Below the pieces are notes generated by a model. The model was not told the DNA's origin and made no database searches. It was given only the letters and a program-made list of their open reading frames with translations. Of a stretch of 64,000 bases of DNA, positions 43,106-50,254 are shown in pieces. The stretch covers positions 40,952-104,951 of the forward strand of contig JAITSQ010000011.1 of the NCBI GenBank assembly GCA_031287685.1, written 5' to 3'. The translations under genes and the position numbers were made by a program. The DNA is from Clostridiales bacterium. Its GTDB lineage: Bacteria; Bacillota; Clostridia; Lachnospirales; WQUN01. Within the stretch, counting starts at the first letter, position 1, and each line of letters begins with the position of its first letter.

Positions 43106-44248
43106 TTGGAAACGGGCAGGGTTGAGTGCGTGGTTGACCTTGGGGCGGTCGCGCGGAATACGCGGAGCGTCCGCGCCGCCATAGGCGGGGAGCTTTGCGC
43201 GGTGGTAAAGGCCGACGCTTACGGCCACGGGGCCTTGGCGGTCGCCCGCAAAGTTTTGGAGGCGGGGGCGGCCTCCCTTGCCGTCGCCATTTGCGAGGAG
43301 GCCGCCGATTTGCGCGAAAACGGCGTAACCGCGCCGATACTCATTCTCGGCTACGTTCCGCCGCGGCAGCTTGAGCAGGCTGTGGAGATAAACGCCGCCC
43401 AGACCGTTTTTCACGCCGTCCAGGCGCGGGAGCTTGCGGCGGCGGCGCGGCGGCGGAATAAAACCGCCGCCGTCCATATCAAGATAGACACGGGGATGGG
43501 GCGGCTCGGTTTTTTCCCGGACGCGGAGGGCGTTTCGGAAATAGCGGAAATCTGCCGCGCTCCTAATCTGGACGTCCGCGGGGTTTACACCCACTTGGCC
43601 ACCTCGGACGAACCCGGCTCCCCTTTCGTATATGAGCAGAGAGAGAAGTTTGAAAACTTCCGGAGGGAGCTTGCCGCGCGCGGGCTGAACATACCCGCTC
43701 ATATCGCCAACAGCGGCGCTATAGTAAACAACCCGGACATAGCGCGGGATAAATCGTATTTTATGGCCCGCGCGGGGATTACGCTGTACGGTCTGCCTCC
43801 GGCGAACGGCCTGCCCCCGGCGTTTCCGCTCTTTCCCGCTATGAGCCTCCGCGCGGAAATAAGTTATGTAAAGCTCCTGCCGGAGGGGGTCTCCGTGGGG
43901 TACGCGCGGAGTTTCACCACAAGCCGCCCGACGGTCGTGGGCACCGTGCCCGTGGGTTACGCCGACGGATACCCCCGCGCGCTGAGCAACCGCGGCCAGG
44001 TTATAGTCTCTCCCGCCAGGGGGGAGCCTTTTTACGCGCCCGTCATAGGCAAGATTTGTATGGACCAGCTTATGATAGACGTGACCGGCGCGGGTTTCCC
44101 TGTAAAAGCGGGGGACGAGGTGCTTCTTATGGGCGGCGCGGGCGGCCTTTCCGTCAGCGCGGACGGGCTTGCGGAGCGTTCCGGCACAATCAATTACGAA
44201 ATCGTCTGCGGGATAGGCAAGCGCGTGCCGAGAAGGTATATTGATTAG
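43106..44248 (+). CDS. alr: Alanine racemase
   Basis: This 380-aa PLP enzyme interconverts L- and D-alanine for peptidoglycan (D-Ala also affects germination). The PLP Lys is K35 in VVKADAYGHGA, and the second catalytic base is Y266 in SVGYARSF. HIKIDTGMGRLGF and GKICMDQLMIDVT are also present. It starts at a TTG closely behind gerS with a gggggg-type site. It is co-directional with mazF, a frequent Firmicute arrangement. Confidence 0.95.
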   Translation: METGRVECVVDLGAVARNTRSVRAAIGGELCAVVKADAYGHGALAVARKVLEAGAASLAVAICEEAADLRENGVTAPILILGYVPPRQLEQAVEINAAQTVFHAVQARELAAAARRRNKTAAVHIKIDTGMGRLGFFPDAEGVSEIAEICRAPNLDVRGVYTHLATSDEPGSPFVYEQREKFENFRRELAARGLNIPAHIANSGAIVNNPDIARDKSYFMARAGITLYGLPPANGLPPAFPLFPAMSLRAEISYVKLLPEGVSVGYARSFTTSRPTVVGTVPVGYADGYPRALSNRGQVIVSPARGEPFYAPVIGKICMDQLMIDVTGAGFPVKAGDEVLLMGGAGGLSVSADGLAERSGTINYEIVCGIGKRVPRRYID

Positions 44249-44258
44249 GGCGCGTTTA

Positions 44259-44402
44259 TAGCGATTTTACAAAACGCTGGGCGCGGAGGCGTCAAAAAAC
44301 ACCGATTTTAAGCCGTTTTTCGCGAACGCCGGCAGTCAAGGAAGGGGCTTTGAGCTTCTCTTGGAAGCTCAAAACACCGAGCCGCGATTTTGAAAACCGC
44401 TA
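44259..44402. mobile_element. GCGATTTT-type MITE between alr and mazF
   Basis: Left end TAGCGATTTTACAAAACGC and right end GCGATTTTGAAAACCGCTA are diverged forms of the 35976/62845 element ends, with TA outside both. A 45-nt cassette (44338-44382) sits at the same internal position as in the 35976 element. The mazE antitoxin gene often found here is absent. Confidence 0.78.
44338..44382 (+). repeat. 45-nt hairpin cassette inside the 44259 MITE
   Basis: AAGGAAGGGGCTTTGAGC, loop, AAGCTCAAAACACCGAGC. It differs from the 36433 copy at only one or two positions, and is likewise flanked by GGCAGTC. Confidence 0.85.
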
Positions 44403-44489
44403 TGCGCAAAGCCGCCGCGCTTCCTTGGTATAAGCCGGCCGGAAACCGGCAACACTTAAAATACAGCTTAAAAAGGAGTGTGAAAAAAT

Positions 44490-44840
44490 GTGCTTGTGTC
44501 AAGAGGAGATTTGTTTTACGCGGATTTAAGCCCGGTCGTCGGCAGTGAGCAGGGGGGCATACGGCCGGTGCTCATAGTGCAGAACGATATGGGCAACCGG
44601 CACAGCCCCACGGTCATAATAGCCGCCATAACGTCGCAGATAAACAAGGCTAAGCTGCCCACCCACATAGAAATCGAAAGCCACCCTAATCATCTTGTCA
44701 AAAGTTCCGTGATACTTATGGAACAAATCCGCACCATTGACAAAAAGCGGCTTCGCGAGAAAATAGGGCGGCTCGACGAGGCTTTAATGAGCAAGGTGGA
44801 CCGCGCGCTGCTTATCAGTTTGGACTTGCCGCATACATAA
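44490..44840 (+). CDS. mazF: MazF/NdoA-type mRNA endoribonuclease (toxin)
   Basis: This 116-aa PemK/MazF-family ribonuclease, like B. subtilis NdoA, cleaves mRNA at a short sequence. The residues corresponding to the B. subtilis catalytic pair are present: R25 in [12 protein letters not shown] and T48 in [23 protein letters not shown] is also typical. It starts at GTG 44490, with aaaaggag about 11 bases upstream. An ATG two bases earlier is in the wrong frame. No antitoxin ORF precedes it; a MITE fills the space after alr. Confidence 0.92.
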   Translation: MLVSRGDLFYADLSPVVGSEQGGIRPVLIVQNDMGNRHSPTVIIAAITSQINKAKLPTHIEIESHPNHLVKSSVILMEQIRTIDKKRLREKIGRLDEALMSKVDRALLISLDLPHT

Positions 44841-44845
44841 GGCCG

Positions 44846-44875
44846 GAAAAAAACCGCGAAAACGCGGTTTTTTTA
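44846..44875. terminator. Rho-independent terminator after mazF
   Basis: AAAAACCGCG, loop AAAA, CGCGGTTTTT, with A- and T-tracts. Confidence 0.9.
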
Positions 44876-44927
44876 TTTGGGCGCGGCGGCGGGTAAGAGA
44901 GCGCGAAGCGGCCGCGGATTACAGATG

Positions 44928-44958
44928 AAAAAAGCCCGTCCCCTGACGCGGCTTTTTT
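44928..44958. terminator. Second terminator-like hairpin
   Basis: AAAAAAGCC pairs with GGCTTTTTT across a 13-base loop. It directly precedes the hom promoter and would insulate it. Confidence 0.65.
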
Positions 44959-44959
44959 G

Positions 44960-44988
44960 TTGCGGAAATAAAAAAATTGTAATATAAT
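44960..44988 (+). promoter_or_regulatory. Predicted promoter of the hom-thrB-lysC operon
   Basis: TTGCGG, a 17-base spacer, TATAAT. A second extended -10 (TGT directly before TATAAT at 45053-45058) lies nearer the gene. I see no lysine riboswitch or T-box in the short leader. Confidence 0.6.
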
Positions 44989-45084
44989 GAAACGCGGGGG
45001 TGGTCCCTCAAAAAAATTTCGGATAAATATATAAAAATTTTGCGGGATATGTTATAATTATAAGATAGATTAGGAGATGCGGAA

Positions 45085-46272
45085 ATGTTTGAAATAGCTG
45101 TTTTGGGCTGCGGCACGATAGGCTCGGGGGTGGTCGAGGTTCTGCGCGAGGGAGCCTCCGAAATTGAGAAAAAGGCGGGGGAAGCGGTCCGCGTGCGCCG
45201 CGTGCTTGACCTGCGGGATTTGCCGGGGCTTGAGGGCGCGCTCACGCGCGATTTTAACGATATTCTCACCGACGGGCAGATCCGCGCGGTCGTCGAGACA
45301 ATGGGCGGGACGGAGCCGGCGTATACATACGCCGGAAAACTGCTCCGGGCGGGCAAAAGCGTAATAACCTCAAACAAGGAGCTTGTGGCGGCCCACGGGG
45401 CCGAATTGCTGGCCCTGGCCAGGGAAAACGGCGTGAGTTTTATGTTCGAGGCCTCCGTCGGCGGCGGCGTGCCGGTGATACGGCCGATGAACGCCGCGCT
45501 CGCCTCCGACTCCGTGCGGGAAATCGCCGCCATATTAAACGGCACGACCAACTATATCCTGACTAAAATGGCGGAGGGAGGCGCGGACTTCGCGGAGGCG
45601 CTGCGGCAGGCTCAGGAGCTTGGCTACGCCGAGAAGAACCCGGACGCGGACGTGAACGGCCACGATACCTGCCGGAAGCTGGCGATATTGCTCTCCCTGG
45701 CGACGGGCCGGACGGCGGATTATAAGGATATTCCCACGGAGGGCATCTCCGGGGTGGATATGAAAGACGCGGCCTACGCCGCGAAAATCGGCGGCGGGGT
45801 CAAGCTAATAGCCCGAGCGCTCCTTGACGGGGAGCGCGTGACGGCGTTCGTCGCGCCGATGATTGTGCTTGGCTCTCACCCGGTGAGCGTGGCGGGAGAC
45901 GTGTTCAACGCGATTTTTATACGCGGCGCGTTCACGGGGGAGCTGATGTTTTACGGGCGGGGCGCGGGGAAGCTGCCCACGGCGGCGGCGGTCGTGTCTG
46001 ACGTTATAGACTGCGCGCGCGCGGGGAGCGCCCATATCACCCACGTCTGGGAGGATAAAAAGGCCGAGATCGCGCCTGTTTCCGGCAATGTCTGCCGGCG
46101 GCTCGTCCGTCTGTCCGGCGGAGAGGCCTCGGTCAGGGAAAGATTCGCGGACGCGGATATAATCCGGCTTTCCGGCGAAAACGGCGAATTTGCGTTCATA
46201 TCCCCGGAGGGTCCCGAAAAGGACTTGGATTTAAGCGGGCTTCCGGTAATAAAGACGATGAGGATATTGTGA
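45085..46272 (+). CDS. hom: Homoserine dehydrogenase
   Basis: This 395-aa NAD(P)-dependent enzyme reduces aspartate semialdehyde to homoserine, the branch point to threonine and methionine. The N-terminal Rossmann loop is VLGCGTIGSGVVE. SNKELVAAHG, EASVGGGVPVIRP, ILNGTTNYILTKM and the catalytic GYAEKNPDADVNGHD segment follow. The C-terminal part (from about 335) is a shortened, weak ACT-like domain, so feedback control may differ from classical enzymes. It ends overlapping thrB (TGATG). Confidence 0.95.
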   Translation: MFEIAVLGCGTIGSGVVEVLREGASEIEKKAGEAVRVRRVLDLRDLPGLEGALTRDFNDILTDGQIRAVVETMGGTEPAYTYAGKLLRAGKSVITSNKELVAAHGAELLALARENGVSFMFEASVGGGVPVIRPMNAALASDSVREIAAILNGTTNYILTKMAEGGADFAEALRQAQELGYAEKNPDADVNGHDTCRKLAILLSLATGRTADYKDIPTEGISGVDMKDAAYAAKIGGGVKLIARALLDGERVTAFVAPMIVLGSHPVSVAGDVFNAIFIRGAFTGELMFYGRGAGKLPTAAAVVSDVIDCARAGSAHITHVWEDKKAEIAPVSGNVCRRLVRLSGGEASVRERFADADIIRLSGENGEFAFISPEGPEKDLDLSGLPVIKTMRIL

Positions 46273-47171
46273 TGGTACACGTAAAAATCCCGGCGACGAC
46301 GGCGAATTTCGGCCCCGGTTTCGACTGCGTGGGTATGGCCTTGAGGCTGTATAATCACGTTTGGGCGGAGAAAACCGAGGGCGGCCTTGTCATAGAAACT
46401 AATACGGACGGCGCGCCGGCGGACGAGGCCAACTTGGTGTATCGCTCCATAGCGCGTTTTTACGAGGAAACGGGCGGGCGGCTTTACTTCGGCCTGCGGC
46501 TGATTCAGAAGGATAATATCCCGATGACGCGGGGGCTTGGCTCGTCGGCGGCCTGCGTCGCGGCGGGCCTGTGCGCGGCCAACGCGCTTTCCGGGCGGGG
46601 CCTTTCCCGAAGCGACCTGGCGCTTATGGCGGCGCGAATCGAGGGGCACCCGGACAACGCCGCCCCGGCGATTCTGGGCGGCCTGGTGGTCGGCGCTATG
46701 GGAGAAGACGGCCTGCGCTGCGTCTCGCTCGGGGCGAAATACCTTGACGGCCTGCGCTTCGCGGCGATTATCCCGGATTTTACGCTCGCCACGGAGACGG
46801 CGCGGTGCGTGCTTCCGAAAGAAATCCCCGTGGGGGACGCGGTTTTCAACATATCCCGAGCGGCGCTTTTAATCGCCGCCCTTGCCGAAAAAGATTACGG
46901 CAAGCTGGCGGAGGCCGCCCGCGACAAAATCCACCAGCCGAGCAGAACGCCCCTTGTGCCGGATATGGAGGAAATTCTGGGCAAGGCGGTCGGGCTTGGC
47001 GCGTATTCCGCGTTTCTGAGCGGGGCCGGGCCGACGCTGATTGCCATTTATGATGAAGGGAACCGGCAATTCGAGGAGGCCCTGAGGGGCTTCCTGTCGG
47101 GCCTGTCCCGAAAATGGGTTCTGACGAGCTTGAAAGCGGACTATGAGGGTGTTGTGGTTGAAAACGACTAA
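46272..47171 (+). CDS. thrB: Homoserine kinase
   Basis: This 299-aa GHMP-family kinase phosphorylates homoserine for threonine synthesis. The start MVHVKIPATTANFGPGFDC is typical, the ATP loop is TRGLGSSAACVAAGL, and the C-terminal SAFLSGAGPTLIAIYD completes the GHMP motifs. The ATG overlaps the hom stop, showing translational coupling. A GTG one codon earlier is less likely. Confidence 0.96.
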   Translation: MVHVKIPATTANFGPGFDCVGMALRLYNHVWAEKTEGGLVIETNTDGAPADEANLVYRSIARFYEETGGRLYFGLRLIQKDNIPMTRGLGSSAACVAAGLCAANALSGRGLSRSDLALMAARIEGHPDNAAPAILGGLVVGAMGEDGLRCVSLGAKYLDGLRFAAIIPDFTLATETARCVLPKEIPVGDAVFNISRAALLIAALAEKDYGKLAEAARDKIHQPSRTPLVPDMEEILGKAVGLGAYSAFLSGAGPTLIAIYDEGNRQFEEALRGFLSGLSRKWVLTSLKADYEGVVVEND

Positions 47172-48132
47172 GGCCTTGCTTATGGCGGTATTTATAGCTG
47201 TATTCGCGGCGGCCCCGGTTTTCGCGGACGCGGCGGCGGCGCGGATTTTCAAGAACGGGGAGGAGGTCCGGCCGGATTATGAAAACGAGGTGGAGTTCTT
47301 TTATGATTACGGCGAGAGGGAGGAGTATATATCCGGCAATTGCGTGTCTTTTCTTTTTCACGCCGCGACCCAGTATGACTTGGCGACGGGCGCGGTGTCG
47401 TCGTATTCCGCCTACGGGGAAAGGAACGTCGTCTTTTCAAGAGGCTTGGTCAAAAGCCGCGAGGGAGTCTGTTTCGTTCCGCTTGAAGCGGCCGCCCGCT
47501 CGTTCGGCGCCCTCACGAAGCGGAGCGGGGACGCGGTTTTTGTATACACGGCGGAGTGGCTTGCCGAAAACGAGGAACGGTCCGTCAAATATTTTTCGCT
47601 GTACGGCGGATACGGGCTGATTAAGGCCGAATACGCGAAGGGTTACTATAAATCGTTCGCGGAGAGCATACGGTTTGTGTTTGACGGCGGAAAAGTTTAT
47701 TTCCGCTGCGCCGCGCCGGAGCCTCTGCCGGAGGGCGCGCGCTTCCGCGCGAGGGTCGCGTCCGTTCCCGCGAAAACCGGGGGGCCGAGTTTCTCGCAAA
47801 CGGAATATTCGTCGGATTATCCGGACGGCCGGATTGAGGCGGAGCTTGATCCGCCGCTTTCCATAGAGGACGTTTCGCGTTACGAAATCGGCATTGATTT
47901 AGTCGATAAAAACGACAAGGCGAAAACGGAGCTTTCCTGGATTGAAGTGATATACCCGAACGAGCCGCGAAAAAGTTATATCTCCGAGAGCGTCTTTTAC
48001 GGCAAGGGCTACAAGAGCGGGATAAGCGGCGTTTTCGACGCTTCCGGTATGCTTGAGATAAAGGAGAACCCGCGCGGCAAATTTATGGAAAACATAAAGG
48101 GTTTTTTGACGGGAGCTTTCTCAAGTGATTAA
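47158..48132 (+). CDS. Secreted protein with copper-amine-oxidase-type N-terminal stalk domain
   Basis: This roughly 324-aa exported protein has signal peptide MKTTKALLMAVFIAVFAAAP, cleavage near VFA. A CuAO_N1-like region (about 85-130) reads LVKSREGVCFVPLEAAARSFGAL. The C-terminal beta domain ends in SWIEVIYPNEPRKSYISES. The TTG at 47158 has a gagggtg site about 6 bases upstream and gives a clean signal peptide. An ATG at 47143 is possible. It overlaps the thrB end in another frame and is paralogous to the next gene. Function unknown. Confidence 0.65.
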   Translation: MKTTKALLMAVFIAVFAAAPVFADAAAARIFKNGEEVRPDYENEVEFFYDYGEREEYISGNCVSFLFHAATQYDLATGAVSSYSAYGERNVVFSRGLVKSREGVCFVPLEAAARSFGALTKRSGDAVFVYTAEWLAENEERSVKYFSLYGGYGLIKAEYAKGYYKSFAESIRFVFDGGKVYFRCAAPEPLPEGARFRARVASVPAKTGGPSFSQTEYSSDYPDGRIEAELDPPLSIEDVSRYEIGIDLVDKNDKAKTELSWIEVIYPNEPRKSYISESVFYGKGYKSGISGVFDASGMLEIKENPRGKFMENIKGFLTGAFSSD

Positions 48133-48982
48133 AAAAGCGGCGTTTATCCTGATTTTGATAGCGGCGGCGGGCGCGAACCCGGTTTTCGCGGGCGAAACCC
48201 CGATTCCGAGGATTTTCGTGAACGGCGGGGAAATAACCGATTACGGCGCGGGCGCGAAACCGTACTTTCACAGCCCCGGCATAATAATGGCCCCGGCGCG
48301 GCCCGTGGCGGAGGCGTGGGGCTGCCGGGTGGAGTGGGACGGCGCGAAAAAGCGCGCGCTCGTCTCAAAAGGCGGCGAAGCTTTCGCGACGGACCCCAAT
48401 GACTTTGAGTGCGGGCGCGCCTATATTCAGCTTACTTTTATGGAAGGGTTCGGCGCGGCCATACGCTATGACGGGGAAAAGGCTTTCCTCGAACCGGCGG
48501 GGCCGCCGGAAATCCCGAAAACCGCCGCCGAATGGGAAGCCCCGGATAAGCGGGAGGACGGCGGGCTTATCCGGCCGGATTGCGCGGAGCCGCTTTATCA
48601 AGAGTTTTTCGACGATATGGAGGTAATGTGGGACTATAAAAATGTTCCGTATTTAGTCTGCGCCAAGGCGGGGAAGCTCCGGACGCCCTTGCCGGAAAAC
48701 ACGGACTTCCGGGCGGAAATATCAATGCGCCGCCTTGACGGGACGGACGTGGAACCCGGCGAACCCGCCCCGAAGGAGAGCGCCGGCTATATAAGAATTG
48801 ATTTCGAGCTGGTTTCGCCCTCCGGAGAACCCGCCGCAGACTTGATATGGTTCGCTTGGATATACCCGAACGACCACGCGGCCAGCGTAATATATAAAAG
48901 GGGGCAAAACGGATACGACGCGGCTTATGGATACCCGAAGTGCGTTCCGTTTGACGACTCTAAGATTTTAGGGAACAGGTAA
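48125..48982 (+). CDS. Second secreted stalk-domain protein (paralogue)
   Basis: This 285-aa exported protein starts at GTG overlapping the previous gene by 8 bases. Signal peptide MIKKAAFILILIAAAGANP is cleaved near VFA. A CuAO_N1-like domain (about 22-120) has IPRIFVNGGEITDYG, APARPVAEAWGCRVEWD and AAIRYDGEKAFLEP. The C-terminal domain closes with LIWFAWIYPNDHAASVIYK, parallel to the preceding protein. The pair therefore arose by duplication. It lies between thrB and lysC with no clear metabolic link. Confidence 0.7.
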   Translation: MIKKAAFILILIAAAGANPVFAGETPIPRIFVNGGEITDYGAGAKPYFHSPGIIMAPARPVAEAWGCRVEWDGAKKRALVSKGGEAFATDPNDFECGRAYIQLTFMEGFGAAIRYDGEKAFLEPAGPPEIPKTAAEWEAPDKREDGGLIRPDCAEPLYQEFFDDMEVMWDYKNVPYLVCAKAGKLRTPLPENTDFRAEISMRRLDGTDVEPGEPAPKESAGYIRIDFELVSPSGEPAADLIWFAWIYPNDHAASVIYKRGQNGYDAAYGYPKCVPFDDSKILGNR

Positions 48983-48995
48983 GGAGGCGTAAATT

Positions 48996-50219
48996 TTGAT
49001 TATAGTCCAGAAATACGGCGGCACGTCCGTGGCGGACGCGGAGCGCATAAAAAACGTGGCGCGGCGGATAAAAAAGGCGCGGGCCGAGTGCGGCAAGGTC
49101 GTGGCCGTGCTCTCCGCCCAAGGGGACACAACGGACGACCTAAAGGCGAAAGCTTTTGAAATCAGCCGGAACCCCTCGCGGAGAGAGCTTGATATGCTCC
49201 TTGCCACGGGAGAGCAGCAGAGCGCGGCGCTTATGGCTATGGCGCTCCACGACCTGGGGGAGTCCGCCGTGTCGCTGAACGCGGCGCAGTTCGGGCTTCA
49301 CTCCACTTCAAACTATGGCAGCGCGCGCATAAAGCGCATAGAAACCGAGCGCGTGAATATGGAGCTTGAGCGGGGGAGCATAGTCCTAATCGCCGGATTC
49401 CAGGGCGTGAACCGATACGGGGACATAACCACCCTTGGGCGCGGCGCGTCGGACACGACGGCTGTGGCGCTGGCGGCCGTCCTCGGCGCGGACAGGTGCG
49501 AGATTTATACGGACGTGGACGGGGTGTACACCGCCGACCCGCGCCTCGTGCCTTCGGCGCGGAAAATCCCGCGGATAAGCTACGAGGAAATGCTCGAGCT
49601 TTCAAGCCTCGGCGCGAAGGTTCTGCATAACCGCTCGGTGGAGCTGGCCAATAAGTATAACGTCAAACTTATTGTCAGGTCAAGTATGACGGAGGCGGAG
49701 GGCACGATAGTCTGGGAGGGAGCTAAAATGGAAAAAATGCTTGTCAGCGGCATAGCGGTGGACGACGACGTATCCCGTATATCCATAGTGGGGGTTAAGG
49801 ACGAGCCGGGCGTGGCGTTCAAAATATTCTCCTGCCTGGCTAAAGAAAAAATTTCCGTGGATATGATTCTGCAGTCTATCGGGCGCAGCAAGACGAACGA
49901 CATATCGTTCACCGTGGCGTGCGACGATTTGAGCCGCGCCATAGAAACGCTCAAGGAAAACCGGGACGCCATAAGCTGGGACCACATCGGGAGCATAGAC
50001 CGCATAGCCAAGCTTTCGGTAATCGGCGCGGGTATGGCGACTAACCCCGGCGTGGCCAGCGCGGTTTTTGAGGCGCTTTACGACGTGGACGTCAATATCC
50101 ATATGATTTCCACTTCGGAAATACGCATATCCGTTCTGATTGACGTGCAGGACGCGAAGCGGGCCGCGAACTCCATTCACGAGAAATTCAGCTCGCTGAA
50201 CGTGGAATACGCGGGGTAA
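48996..50219 (+). CDS. lysC: Aspartate kinase
   Basis: This 407-aa enzyme catalyses the first step of the aspartate family (Lys, Thr, Met, diaminopimelate). The start VQKYGGTSVADAERIKNVA, RGASDTTAVALAAVL, CEIYTDVDGVYTADPR and RKIPRISYEEMLELSSLGAKV are diagnostic. Two C-terminal ACT domains (about 265-400) suggest feedback control by lysine and/or threonine. It starts at TTG with a strong aaggagg site, 13 bases after the preceding gene. Confidence 0.96.
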   Translation: MIIVQKYGGTSVADAERIKNVARRIKKARAECGKVVAVLSAQGDTTDDLKAKAFEISRNPSRRELDMLLATGEQQSAALMAMALHDLGESAVSLNAAQFGLHSTSNYGSARIKRIETERVNMELERGSIVLIAGFQGVNRYGDITTLGRGASDTTAVALAAVLGADRCEIYTDVDGVYTADPRLVPSARKIPRISYEEMLELSSLGAKVLHNRSVELANKYNVKLIVRSSMTEAEGTIVWEGAKMEKMLVSGIAVDDDVSRISIVGVKDEPGVAFKIFSCLAKEKISVDMILQSIGRSKTNDISFTVACDDLSRAIETLKENRDAISWDHIGSIDRIAKLSVIGAGMATNPGVASAVFEALYDVDVNIHMISTSEIRISVLIDVQDAKRAANSIHEKFSSLNVEYAG

Positions 50220-50254
50220 ACGCAGACACTATTGAACAAGGAGGGGGCTTTGGT

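Noticed and set aside
44989..45084. T-box or lysine riboswitch before hom
   Set aside because: The leader is under 100 bases and lacks the required stems and the T-box core.
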